A DNA stretch of 64,000 bases. Origin: Ophiostoma sp. CBS 140.51. Lineage: Eukaryota; Ascomycota; Sordariomycetes; Ophiostomatales; Ophiostomataceae. The position numbers and the translations under genes are program-made. Position 1 is the stretch's first letter. Every line of letters starts with the position of its first letter. Location: positions 51,527-115,526 of the forward strand of contig JANSLP010000081.1 in the NCBI GenBank assembly GCA_029298735.1. The letters are read 5' to 3'. Shown piece by piece: positions 1 to 11,700 of this stretch. Below the pieces are notes generated by a model. That model was given only the letters and a program-made list of their open reading frames with translations, was not told where the DNA came from and made no database searches.

Positions 1-645
1 CAGCATTAGTGACGCCCAGCTGGGACTCGATTTGCACAATGACAAAAATATAATCATTGGCCTGGCGGTGATAGGCAGCCGCACCAAGACCCAGGTTGGC
101 CGGAGCAAAGGCACCACCGCAGCCACGGACACCGTCTGGGTATTCTGTCGATGTGTAGTGGCTCGCACGAGCAACGAGATCAGCTTGTTCCTGTATTGAG
201 AGGTCAGTTCAAATTCAAAGACGGGCAAAGTGTGTCGACCCACCTTTGTCTCGACCATGGGAACCATGATGCCGTGGGCACCGCTGTCAAGGGCACGCTT
301 GATCAACCATGACTCGGCCCAAGGCACGCGGACGATGGGAGAGGCACCTGCTGCGGCAATTGCTGCCACTGATTGATACATGGCTGCATCATCAAGATTT
401 CCATGTTCACAGTCTACCAGGACCCACTGGATGGCGGTTAGTTAAGTTGCCCGTGGAAGAGCGAGAAAAAAAAGAACATGTACCGCACTTACATCAGGAC
501 CTGCGGCTGCAACAGTCCTTGCCAAGGTGAAGCCAGGCAGAGTCAACCATGATCCAACAGCTGGACCACCTCCTTCACGAGATGCCTGAAGAGCTCGTCG
601 AAAGGGAGTTGTGGTGTTTGGTGGAAGGGAGCCGGTAGATCCCAT
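1..645 (-). CDS. HpcH/HpaI-family aldolase (partial, 3' end off the left edge)
   Basis: Class II metal-dependent aldolase of the HpcH/HpaI (2-keto-3-deoxy sugar acid / 4-hydroxy-2-oxoheptanedioate) family; such enzymes split 2-keto-3-deoxy acids into pyruvate plus an aldehyde. Exons read on the minus strand are 645-493, 426-244 and 190-1, with introns 492-427 and 243-191 (GT-AG, codon frame kept). Seen in the translation: GSWLTLPG near the start, WVLVDCEHGNLD, PIVRVPWAES, GAHGIMVPMVETKEQA, YPDGVRGCGGAFAP and an IVQIES strand with the metal-ligand Glu, all in family order. The ATG at 645 is chosen because the family N-terminus follows it closely. The C-terminal third lies outside the window. 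It is divergent from the dehydrogenase at 1289, which suggests co-regulation in sugar or sugar-acid catabolism. The exact substrate cannot be told. Confidence 0.85.
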
Positions 646-1288
646 TCTTGATGTTCGTGGTTCTGCTTTTGATGTTGTTCGTATGTTTGAATTTGATTCC
701 CGTTTTGTCTCACCCGGAAACAATTGGCTTGAATAAATTTTGAGCACAGTATCTTACGAGTGTTTTGATATTTAATGTCCCATTGAAAAGTCTTTTGTTT
801 CATTGCTGCCATGCACCTGATTAAGAAAAGCAGTTGGCTCTGTAGTGTAGCATAGAGTTAAGCAGAGATTCAGGATAAACAAGTACCGCTGTATCCAGCT
901 TCCGTGAGTCACAAAACAGCTTTTCCGCTCGAGGCTCTAAAACTCTCTCCAAAATATTGTACTAAATGTTTCTCTGTGATGTATTCAAGTTCTCAAGGAA
1001 GATTGTGCAGAGTCACGTCTAAGGATGTCGTCCACTGCAGTTGTCAGTTGTTGGGTCGCAGATTCACGCCAAGATTTTAGCGCCGACTTGTAGACACCCG
1101 ACCACATCTGGGGGATCATGTAAGTGCCAGTATTCGGCATCACAGCACACTAAATTACCCAAGGTGTGTAAATCAGTTAAAAGGAGGTAGAATAAGGTCA
1201 TAATATCTGCTGTACGTAAAAACTTGACGATCGAAATTCAAACAACACAACGCCCTCTGACAATCAAATCAACAACCTCTCGACCACC
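646..1288. promoter_or_regulatory. Shared divergent promoter, aldolase / dehydrogenase
   Basis: 643 bases between two divergent start codons. No coding sequence is seen. It must hold both promoters. I recognise no specific operator. Confidence 0.5.
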
Positions 1289-2638
1289 ATGACCGTCACT
1301 GAAGAAATCAAAGGCGTCAACCGGTGTGCCATTCTCAAGGCAGTAAAGACTGTTGAGCTGCAAGAGAGACCAGTCCCTACCATCAACGATGACCAAGTGC
1401 TCGTCAAGGTCATGAGGACGGGCATCTGTGGCTCCGACATCTACCACTACAACAACCCACATGCACCTCATGGTATGGTTCTGGGCCACGAATCGGCCGG
1501 CCAGATCACCCAAGTTGGTGCCAATGTCAAGACACGCCATGTTGGACAGAACGTGGCCATTGAACCTGGCTTTCTTTGCAAGAAGCAAGTTCCCAAAGCA
1601 TCAAAAAACATTTGATCTATCCCTGTGCTAACTGGACAGCTGCGAGTTTTGTCGTAAAGGCAACTCCCACGTCTGTGTCAACATTCGTTATGCTGGAAAT
1701 GACGGCACAGACGGCACCATGAGCATGTGGTTTGCCTGTGAACCCGACATGGCGGTCCCGATGCCCGACTACATCTCATGGGAAGTGGCTGGATGCGTCC
1801 AGCCCGTGGCCATTTCTGTACAGGTTGCCCGCCAGGCTGGCATCCGTGCTCACCAGATATTGGCTGTTTTGCAAGTATACCCTCAACCTCGATAGAATCT
1901 CTTCAATTTTCAGCATGTCCTGACATACTTAGTGGCTGCGGCCCACTTGGACTCATTACGATGGCCGTGGCCAAATCCTACGGCGTGTCCAAAATCATTG
2001 CCTTTGATATTGAGCCAGCCCGTGTCGAATTTGCAAAGTCGTACTGTGCCGACGATGCGTATGTCGTTCCCAAAGACTACAGCGGAAAGGACTCTTTCCA
2101 GTTTGCCAATGAGTTTGTCAAGACTGTTCTCGAAGAGCAGAAGCTGCCGTATGGTGTTGACGTGGCCATTGACGCAACGGGTGCCGAAGTCTGCATGCAA
2201 ATGGCCGTCTTTATCACAAAGCCACATGGAACATGTGGGTTTATTCTGGATACTAATTGCTTTTTGTTTTTTTTTATGAGATAAGTGGTTATTGATAAAA
2301 TCAACAGACTTGCAAGCTGGGTTTGGAAAGCACCTGACTCTCATGCCCATGGGGTTGATGGCAGCTAAGTCCATCAGTATCAAAGGTGTGTTATCACCGT
2401 CCCACTGACAAAATGGTCTGGCTCTCTCCTTTTATCCACTTCTGACACATATATTTTATAAGGCACCGTCCGCTACGGCCCTGGCACATTTGAGGACGCC
2501 ATCGATCTACTGGCCAGGGGCAAGATTGACATAGCACCTCTGATCACGGCCACCTACCCGCTGACCAAGATACAGGACGCACTTGCAGCTCAAATTTCTC
2601 GTGAAGGCATCAAAATTGTGCTGATAAACCAAGAGTAG
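1289..2638 (+). CDS. Zinc-dependent sorbitol/xylitol dehydrogenase-type polyol dehydrogenase
   Basis: Medium-chain, zinc-binding, NAD(P)-dependent polyol dehydrogenase of the sorbitol/xylitol/L-arabinitol group, 360 residues. Exons are 1289-1584, 1640-1870, 1933-2234, 2308-2385 and 2463-2638. Visible motifs are GICGSDIYHY (catalytic zinc Cys), GHESAGQI (His-Glu), the structural-zinc cluster with CKNCEFC spanning the first junction, and the Rossmann GCGPLGL spanning the second. The C-terminus ends in KIVLINQE. Introns 1 (1585-1639) and 2 (1871-1932) only keep frame if they start with GC: both donors read GCAAGT, the usual form of rare GC-AG introns, and both have a plausible branch site (GCTAAC, CTGAC). 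Introns 3 (2235-2307) and 4 (2386-2462) are GT-AG. The polyol substrate is not determined by what I can see. Confidence 0.9.
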
Positions 2639-3120
2639 AGCGTATTGCGGGATGGATATCATGCACTCATAAGTGGCAATTCTTCACTGTCTCTAAGAGC
2701 CACGTCTAGTCGATCAAATACAATTCGCTTGACTTATTTGTAATTTTAATTCCACGAGTAAAGATGAAGTGTCCCGTTTGAGTTTCCTTGGTCTGTAGGC
2801 TGATTAATCTTGGGCAATAATGTCCCAATAAGATCATCTTCAGTCAAACGAAGCAAGCCAAATGTGTTGGCCTCTAAAACGCAGCAAAATGTACGTCCAT
2901 GTGCATATTTGAAAGGCTTAGATGGGAGAAGTATTGCTTGTATTCTATGTCAAAAGTTTCACCAACGGCTGACCATTTAATCCATCCAAGCTACAAATAC
3001 CACCTTTCGCGGCTGCCGCATAGTCCTCGTCGTTTACGTGTGCCGTGGCCACCAAATCATAAAGCGTGTCCGTCTGCTCCAAAAAAGCTCGTGTGCTGTG
3101 TCGCCTCCTCGAGCTCGGGG
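2639..3120. other. Convergent 3' intergenic spacer
   Basis: 482 bases between converging genes. Nothing is seen beyond likely 3' untranslated sequence. Confidence 0.5.
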
Positions 3121-5227
3121 CTAGACAGCAGGTTCGGCTGTGCGTGTCAGGTGTGGCTTCTTACCCTGAAGCTTTCGAGACACCTTGTCGTTGAGGAGCG
3201 TCTTTGCACTAGACGTCATGACAGCACCAATAATGGAAAGCCCGCCAAAAGCAATGGACGTGAGATAGACAGTACGGAAGGAGGCCACATAGGCGCTGGG
3301 AAGAGCCTCCTTGACGGCAACCACTACGTTGGGCGTGATGCCGGGGAGCTTTGCGTACGTTCCAGCAGCAGCAGCAGAAATCAGAGCCGTGATATTGGAC
3401 GCAGGGAAACCCGCCTGCTCAGCGGCAGGGGTGACGTAGAGGGGGATAGTGGTCGAGAGACGCGTTTGATACACGCTTGTGTAGATCGCGGCTATATTTG
3501 GAGTGGTAAGCAAGACGTAAAATCACAGTGAGAGTACTGATAAAAAAGTGCTGGTGAGAACTTACTGGCGATGCTTGCCACGGCAGACCGAATGGTGCCG
3601 AGCATTCCCGCGGCAAGGCCCAGATCTTGGGGAGGGCAAAACAGCGGAGCCAACCCCAGTGAGATGGACTCGATGAGGCCACTAAAGACAGGACCAACAG
3701 ACGTAAGAACCGTGCCCAAGAGCAGGCCATCAAGACCCTGGGCAGCGAGTGCGGCAATCAGCGAGACCATGACCAGGGACAAGAAGATGAGCAGGCCACG
3801 GCTCTTGCCTCCCACCAGCCAAATAGCGAGACCGCCACCAGACGTGCCAGCGGACGTGGCACCACCCACTGTGCAAGCCAGCCAACCAGCATGTTGGCCT
3901 GTGATGCCGTATTGTTTGGCTACCTGCTGTGGCCAGAGGAGCGTGGCTGGGTAGTACACACAAGCACCAGACGATGCCACGAGGACAATGGACATGAAGC
4001 CAATGTTGCGAAAAAAACCGATGGGCATGAGTGGGATGGGCTGCTTTTTGTACGTCTCCCATAGACCAAGAGCAACTAGCAGGAGAACGCCAATGATGAG
4101 CGTGGCGATCGTAGCAGCACTCTTCCACGGGTAGAGGGTGCCGCCCCAGCTGATGGGAAGGAGAAGCAGGGTCAGCCCAGCCACAAAGAAGAAGATGCCG
4201 ATGTAGTCGAGCTCACGAAGCTGCTTTGAGATTGTGTGTCTGCCAGAGGAGTGCAGTTGGTCGTAGTGTGGCGGGTGGTAGCAGAGGACAAGGAGGACAA
4301 GGGCCACACCACATCCAATGGTGGAAACCCAGAAAACCCACCGCCATGTCATGCCGTGGGAGATCATCGTGGTAGCTGAGTTCGTTAGTGGATATTCAGA
4401 AAAACCAAGCTCCAGATGGAGGAAAGCTAAGACTTATTGCAAACATACCAATCAATGGAGAAAATGTGGTAAACGGAGCCGCAAAGAGATAAATGGACGA
4501 AATGATGTAGGGACGGTGTTTGTTCTTGACCAGTTCCGCCAGGGCGACCACAAACGAGTTCATGACAGCCTCACCAAAGCCCATCATCACGGATCCGACA
4601 CAGAGCTGGGCCACTGTGGTGCTGGTGGCAGAGATGATACAGCCAATAACAGCAAGCACATCGCCAGCAATAAAAATGTAACGACGTCCAAAAATGTCGC
4701 TCAGACGGCCAAAGAGGATGAAACCGACAGCTTGAGAGGTCGTTCTACCAATGGAAAACCATGAGATGAGAGAGCTGGGGCCTGAGTTTGTTAGTGAACC
4801 TACATAGTGGGAAAACAGCAGGTGGAAATCCATACCAATGTCTGGATTGATGACAGTGTACAAAAGGGCAGCACCACCGAGACCGTAGATGTAGATGCAG
4901 CATTGTGCAATTGCCATGGACTTTTATGTTAGTGGATCTTTCACCTATTGTCCAATGTTGTTGCTTTTTTGAAATTCAAAAGAGAGATAGAAGAGAATGT
5001 AAGCATACCGCCCAAGTGCCGATAAAGTTGGGGGACCAGTAGTAACCAGCTGGAAGATGGCGGCCAGTGGCAGATTCTGCGACGGAAGCTGCATCGTCGT
5101 CGTCTTTCTCGTATTTCAAGACACCATGGTCATCAGCACTGACTCGTTCAATCCTGTCAATGGCGCTGACATTCTCGTTCTTTTGGTTGGATGTGGTTTC
5201 CATGGTCGCCTCGTTAAACGTAGCCAT
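3121..5227 (-). CDS. MFS transporter, TRI12-like (fungal efflux pump family)
   Basis: Plasma-membrane major facilitator of the fungal TRI12 group (DHA2-like, about 14 membrane segments), 605 residues. Exons on the minus strand are 5227-5009, 4920-4836, 4781-4449, 4375-3566 and 3491-3121; the four GT-AG introns all keep frame and three have a clear CACTAAC or CCACTAAC branch site. A charged cytoplasmic head of about 65 residues ends in the family signature YYWSPNFIGTWA. The MFS loop GRLSDIFGRRYIF follows, then the TRI12-typical ATAIYTSVY near the C-terminus. Family members export small molecules such as trichothecenes or siderophore-type compounds; here the substrate is unknown. Its position beside the aldolase/dehydrogenase pair might mean solute traffic for the same pathway, which is inference. 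Confidence 0.88.
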
Positions 5228-6016
5228 GTTGATATGGCCAGTGGGTGATAAGAAAAGGCTGTTCTAAGCAACTGAAGGGCGAGTGGCACTAGGATCAGAT
5301 ATCAACAGTGAGGTCCAGTAACGATCTACAACTGTAAAGTTCGACCCGAGTCTTTAGTTGAGGATGCCAGAAAAATCTGGGGAAATACAGGGAAGAAGTC
5401 AGGCTTCTTATCCAGTCGATCCGAACCAAACAGAGTTCTCATCTTCACACTATACATTGTTTTGTTGTTCAATGTCGACTTTTGCAAATCAAGCCCCAGT
5501 AAAATCACAGGGCACGACGAAACAAGCACCGTATTAGTCGTTAGAGCCACATGGTGTTGCGTTTCCCCTCAATCCGGCCGTGACTCTGCAAAAATAGCGT
5601 TCGTTGACCTGGTCTTGGCGGAGTCACGCCAAATCGACGAAGAATATGTCCATGAGACCCTCCACACTTACATCTTGATGAATTAGGCGTGGTCTGATAA
5701 AGGACGTCGAAAAAAGTCGGATCAGAAAAACAAACAAGATAATCCTGTGGCGATTTTATCTTGTCAGGAGCAAATTACCGGAAAACGAACAGCGGATTAA
5801 AGACTCGTAGATCTTTCTCACGTATCTTCTTTACCCTGAAATGTTCATTGTCTGGTATTTGTATTTGTCAGTAATCGAAAGAGGAAAAATATTGTGCAGT
5901 CTCTGATGAAAATTAATACAACCCTATTTACCCTTCTTACTTTAAAATATTCGAAATACAGAAACGGGGTTGTGCCAGATCATACTTGGAATTCACACCC
6001 TCTCGATATCATCAAC
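5228..6016. promoter_or_regulatory. Divergent promoter, MFS / EthD gene
   Basis: 789 bases between divergent starts, AT-rich near the EthD gene. No gene is seen. Confidence 0.4.
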
Positions 6017-6655
6017 ATGGCCAATCATCACCGTGATCTCGTTCCAACGCCACCGCCCAAGGCTGAGATGACAGACATCCACACGGGCCAGCATCACGAG
6101 TTTACTCTGCCAAACCTCGACCCATACGGTCCGTCCTTTTCTCTCAATATTCAGCCCACGCTTCGTCTCCTCTGCTTCTTCAAGCGTCGTCCCGATGTAT
6201 CTGAGGCCAAGTTCCATACGTGGTGGTCCTCGGCACACGCCGACTTGACCGTCACCAGTGCTCCTGTAGCCTTTACAAAGCACGTGTTGCGGTATGCACA
6301 GCTGCACAAGACGAGTGCCCACGATGCCATGGCACCCAGTGGCTGGACCATTCTGCCCTTTGACGCCTGTGGTGAGATTACCGTGCGGTCGTGGGACGAC
6401 TTTTTGGCGTTCCAGACAAACCCAGACTTTTTGAAGAAGCTGATCCGTTAGTAGCCTTGAGAACGTGCCTCATTTTAGACTGAAGATTGAAGGTGTCGAG
6501 ATGCTAACGTTGAGTGTGCAGCTGACGGCGACAACTTCATCCAACGTCCCATTCAAATTTTTCCCAACTATGAGCATCTTGTGTATGGTCCCGGCATGGC
6601 AGCACTCGGTGGTACAGACGGTCTTGAAAAGGAAGATGTTCCAGGTTCAGAGTGA
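6017..6655 (+). CDS. EthD-domain protein
   Basis: Small protein of 187 residues with an EthD (dimeric ferredoxin-like alpha/beta barrel) domain. Exons are 6017-6446 and 6522-6655, with a GT-AG intron carrying GCTAAC. The domain signature is LCFFKRRPDVSEAKFHTWW followed by HADL and, later, the DFLAFQTNPDFLKK and VYGPGMA segments. Fungal EthD proteins often sit in polyketide or catabolic gene clusters, where some act as dehydratases or cyclases; no catalytic role can be assigned here. The ATG at 6017 is preferred over upstream in-frame starts because an AT-rich leader precedes it. Its neighbours suggest a catabolic cluster. Confidence 0.8.
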
Positions 6656-6981
6656 TGTGTAGGGGGTGTCAACAGAAGTCAGCTTTGAAGACAAAACATC
6701 AATTTTGTAAAACGAGAAAGCACCATGTGGTGCATTGGCCCGGGCCGGGTCACCAATTAAAATAAAATAACTCAAGAAATCGTTCACCAAAATCACCGTC
6801 CGACTTTGTCCACATGGACAACCAGTCTCATATCGCCGCCATAGTATCCAAAACAGAAAACAAAAACGTCCAGAACATCCAAAACATCAAAACGCAAGGT
6901 ATAAAATCAGAGCGAGAAGAAAACGTAGAAAACGTAGACCAAAAGCCCCCTGAGTTTAGTCAGGCGGTGGCTCAAGACCAC
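6656..6981. other. Convergent 3' spacer
   Basis: 326 bases between converging genes, A-rich. Nothing else is seen. Confidence 0.4.
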
Positions 6982-8783
6982 TTAATAAGCCACGGCATAA
7001 CCATATGCGTCCGGCTTCGTAGACATGACATTCTCCATCGCATCACGGACCTCAAACTCTTCCATCACGGCACCGAAACTGGGTGTGTTAGTGGGGACCC
7101 GAATAAACAGCAATCGAACAGAAATGGCAGCTGTAACATACCCATAGCAGCGGACTTTGCCGCCTAGCTCTTCGGTGAGACGCTGGAAATCCTTTTCAGT
7201 GAGCTCGGCCAGGCGAGGGTGGGCCAGGACCATGCCCCAAGCCATGACGGGCGTGATCTCGCCGTCGAGATTGAGCTTCGAGCTGAGCGCCAGCAGCGTG
7301 TTCAGGTCGCCTTTGGAGAGCTCCCACGTGCGCTGGCCCGACCCGATCTCGGCGCCCTTGACGTTGGTGTAGCCAAAGGGAATCTCGGGCGTCAACTCGG
7401 GGAATGGCTCGGGCGGGCACGTCGCCATCAGGGCATGGCCACAAGGCTCACCGCCGGCTTCAACTCCGCGCTCGAGCAGCCACGGAAGGTGATCCATGCA
7501 GGGTTTTTCGAGCCTTTGGGCAGTTGCAAAAACTCAATGTTAGCCATACTGTCGTCGGGTCCGCCAATCAATTGTGGCAATTCTCGGTGGTGCATCGTCT
7601 GCTGTACCACATTCCCATTCCCTCCAGGTTGCAGTGTGGGCAGAAGGACAGTGAGATTAGGGATGTAGGTAGTCATCCCCGTGGAAGAGAGAGCAAGGCA
7701 CACGGACCTCTCAATGCCGCGGGAAAAGGAACATCATGCAGCCACCTGATCTCCAAGGTGATGCCACCAAGTGATCCTGGTGGGCGTGCACACAACCGTC
7801 CTCCCTTTTCTTGGTGTTGAGGTTGTGAATGTTCTGCCGTGCCAATATTTGTTCGTGCGTAGAGGAAAGATGGTGCTCGTCTGGGTGATTGCCGAACTGG
7901 TTGGGAGGAGTTGGGAGTTGCCAGTATGCCAATCAAGGAAGAGGCTCGGAGGTAGACAAAATGATGGGTGGAGATGAGGATGACACGAAGCAGCTCTTGC
8001 ACGATCAGACTCCAGAGGAGCCGCAGCCAGCCAGGAGAAGGAAATGTGTGGTAGAGCAGCCGCAGCCACCGACAGAAGGGGGACAGGTTTCCTACGTTAA
8101 GACGAAATCGATGCCGGCTTGCTCGTAGTCAATACCGGCGTTCTTTCGAGGATCGCTGATGTGTCCTGTCGCGAGACCATGGGGCGGCTGGCCGGTGCCA
8201 TGCGGTGAGGTCAGGCCACGCTGGCTGTTTGCGGTGCCGATCGGTGGCGGGGTAAAGGCGCTCGTATGAGAGCTGGGGGCGGCGCCGTAGCTGCCAGAGG
8301 CGCTCGCAGAGTAGCCGACGCTCGGGTTGCTGGCGGTGTCGTCAATCAGACTGCTGCCGACACCTGGTGGCAGAGTTGCGCCGCTGTTGGTGAGCATCTG
8401 TTTGAGCTGGCGGTTCTCATCGGCCAGGCGGTCTTTGTCCTGGGCAATGTTGCTATAGATTTCTTTTAGTCTCAAAACCTCATCCTCGAGCGCCTTGATG
8501 TACAGCTCTTTGCGCTCGCGGTGTGTGCGCTGTGCCTGGCGATTGAGTTCCTGGCGGCGCGTCAGAGCAGGCCGGCTGTCTGGCTTAGGTCCGCGACGTT
8601 TTGGTGGGTTACCGTCTGTGGTGGTTAGCAAGCGACGAGAACTAACGAGACGACGAGAACGGGAAGAAAAGGACGAGAAAGCTTACCCCTTGTTACGCGC
8701 TTCTCAGAGATGTTTTTAAGAAAGCTGAGGCCCGTGTTTGATGGAAGACCGTCGTCCTGGAGCGGTGCCATTGTCGACGTCAT
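6982..8783 (-). CDS. bZIP transcription factor with conserved C-terminal domain
   Basis: Fungal bZIP factor, 361 residues. Exons on the minus strand are 8783-8687, 8615-8096, 7513-7142 and 7078-6982. The basic region lies around residues 52-67 (NRQAQRTHR fits the N-x7-R rule), followed by a leucine zipper to about residue 105. A Ser/Gly/Pro-rich linker leads to a conserved C-terminal domain with PCMDHLPWLL, CGHALMATCPP and GQRTWELSKGDL. The first junction gives KRVTRDGNPPKRRGPKPD. Intron 2 (8095-7514) is 582 bases, far longer than the others here; its acceptor follows a CTAAC site and restores the frame into LEKPCMDHL. Nuclear, DNA-binding; target genes are unknown. Upstream lies a very long gene-free leader, typical of developmental or stress regulators. 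I do not assign a gene name. Confidence 0.88.
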
Positions 8784-11700
8784 TTTCGATATTCGAGGTA
8801 GTAACGAGGATCGAGAAGGAATGCGCACAAAGCGGGCACGTAGAAAAAATGAAGAGATAAAAGCAGTCTGTCGAGCGACCTGCACAAAATGGCAGGAGTG
8901 CCAGCAAAGGAATCAATCGATCGCAGACTGGCGTTCAGAAGGAAGGAACAGCGACAGGATCGAATAGCGGCGCAGATGCTTCTCTTTTTCTTCGATGCAA
9001 GTGCAAAAGAAGGTAAAGAAGCGAGAGAATCCTGTCGGGCGGACGATGAAACTCTTTGAACTTCAGAACAGCGTTACATCCAGCTTTGCCGAGAAAGGAC
9101 GACGCGAATCCCACCAGCTACAGCAGGTAATGATGCGCAAACGCAAATCGCAAACAGCGGGCTGTCGTTGGACAAAAGCACACTGTCGACACGGTCTGGT
9201 TCCTTGGGGTGTTGGCGGGCGGAGAAGAGGGGGGCTTAGTTCTCTCTTTGACAGGCTGTGGTGGCAACTTGACTTGGCGGGTCACTGGCAGGTGGTACCT
9301 GTCTGTATCCTTGTGCTGGTGTGGGCGTCGGGTATTAAAGCTGCCGTTTCCAGCTAAGAAAAAAGCGCGATCGATAAGCGGAAGGTGGTGAACTCTTTGT
9401 CGCTGTTGGGTGAAGTTGGAGTGGAGGAGTGATGGAGTGCCCTTAACAGTGAGCGGAGTGTTCAATGGACCCGAGCCGTGCGAACGACGTAATTATAAGC
9501 AGACCCGTTGAGAGGGTGAGATGGAGAGGCAAAATAGAAGAGAGAATAGTCGAGACAAGAGATGAGAGACGAGAGATGAGAGACGAGAATGAGAGACGAG
9601 TCAACGCGTCCCGAGTTTACGAAATGAGAATCAGTCGCCAAGGGCACGGATAGAGTGGGTGCAGGTTGTAGTTTCGTAGATGAGGTGAAAGAGTGAGACG
9701 AGGCGAGAAGCAAGCAGCTTTGCAAGGAGGGACGAGGCAGAGATGTCGTCTGAATGTCGAGCAGATGTTGTCTAGAAAAGAGACAAGGTTTGGTGCCTGT
9801 AGTCTTTTTCTTTTTATTTGTTGCTTTGGAAGTTACCTTTCCTGGGCGGCGTCTAATAGTGTTGCCCTCTGCGGGGTGGATAAGGCGAAGGAATTGGTGA
9901 AATCCTGTGGGTGGTAGTGACGTCGATCGAGCGGTTGTGGGCGATATGGAATTGGGAGCTCGCGTTGTCTTGCGTTGTCTTGTGTGAACGATGAGGCGAG
10001 AAGATGTTGCAAAAGATGCAGAAAAGGAGAGGTTTGGACAGGAGAGAAAGTCGGGAGAAGAAATGGGGCAGGCCAGAGATAAAAGAAAGAGCATTCGACT
10101 TTAGGGAAGGAGCAGGGACGGCCAAGGATGAAAAACAAGACAGCCCGACTCGACTGCAAGGGAAAGTGCACTCGCGCACCCAACCCCGACACCTGGAAAA
10201 TGAAGGCCGTGAACGGCAAGAGCGAACGAAAGGCCGGAGAAAACGAGACGAGGCAAGACCGTTGCAGCTTGCAACGTGCCAATGAGAGCAAGAGCGGCTT
10301 CATTCTTCCTCCGTTGTTTCCTTTTGATGTCTGCGGTGTTTTGTTCTTTCCCAGCTTGCACTTTTGTCGACATCTCTTCCTCCTTTAACCACGCTTGTGC
10401 CTCTTGCCATTTCTGTGCTTGAAGGCGCCAGTTCATGAACCTTCTATCTACACATGCCTCGCTCCTGCTATCTACAGCCAGATCTGTCACAGTACATTTC
10501 ACTTCACATCCTTGCATCTTCAAAACCGGCACACGTTGTATTTCGCTTCCTTCGACGGAGAATGCTTCTTTCTAGCCCGACTTTTTGGCGCGGTTCTGTT
10601 CAACGCCTGTCGGACTTACAAAGTATCTTGTATCCTGTGCTCTAGGGGGCTGAGTACCGTCAACAGTTAATGTGAGAGGCGTGCACCGAGGAATGTCGGC
10701 CCCCACCCGCCAATTTTCCTTTTTCCCTTTTTTCCTCAAGCTTTTATTCGTCTTTTTGTGCATCTTCTGCCAGCAAAGAGATTTTCTTAGATTTTCTCTT
10801 ATTTCCTGGTCTCAACCATGGGTTTGTTCAAGTTATGTACCTACGTCCACGGAATTTCCCTTTCTTGGGCCTTTTGGTGGACTTTCTTGGCTTCTGTTTG
10901 TCAGTGTTGCTCGTTCCTTTTTCCTTTTTTAGCGTTTTTGCCCCTTTTCTGGTCTTGGCCCTGGGCCCGCAACACTTTTGACTAATGGCTCTTGCCCGTC
11001 CAGGACAAGACGCGCATGTACGTGTTGATCTGAGTCAGCATGTCTACGGGGGCTCTGCACCGCTGTGCACCACTTTGTGACAAGATGTGGTTGCCGTGAG
11101 CGAAGTGCTGTAGGGCGTCGTACATTTAGTGGCATATGGAGACTTTCGGTGACACTTTGTGCACAATCGTTCTTTCTAGGCCTGGCCTGGCCGCTCCTGC
11201 TGCGCCTGCGAGAGCAAGTTTTGGGTGGGTTCCTTCCCTTGTTAGCCGCCTTCTGGGCGTACCAAACTTCACCAAACGGCACCAAGCAGCTAGAGCGAGC
11301 ACTAGTGCTGAGCACCCAATGCACCACGCTAAGTTTTTGGGATGCAAAAGACGAAAAGGGCAAGCATGATTAGACAGCGTCTTTGTCTTTTTTTGTTCTT
11401 TTTCTCGTTGTTCCTTGTGACGTCCCTATGGGACTTTCGTATTTGTGTTTCTGTTCAACGGTCCCTTGAATGTCAGGACGTTTAACCTTTTTGCCTTATG
11501 TCTTTGCGTCCATTGGCCCATTCCTTTTGCCTTTTTTCCTCCTGCATGACAAGTGCCAGGGAAGTCTGTCACTCGGAGCTGCCTTCCCTAAGTTCCGTAC
11601 CTGATGTCGGCACCGGGCTTTGGGCGAATTTCCGCTCAACGATGGACGCAGTTGTGCCCTCTGATCTTTCCTCTTTTTGATCTCCTCAACAAACGGAATG

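Noticed and set aside
7428..7703. Separate gene on the minus strand starting near 7677 (MTTYIPNLTVLL)
   Set aside because: It lies inside the bZIP intron and its frame runs antagonistic to the conserved LEKPCMDHLPWLL exon; the bZIP model explains the conserved sequence better.
9462..10303. Overlapping open frames of 100-210 codons on the minus strand
   Set aside because: Low-complexity Ser/Pro/Leu composition from CT-rich sequence, no domain and no splice logic; likely leader sequence.
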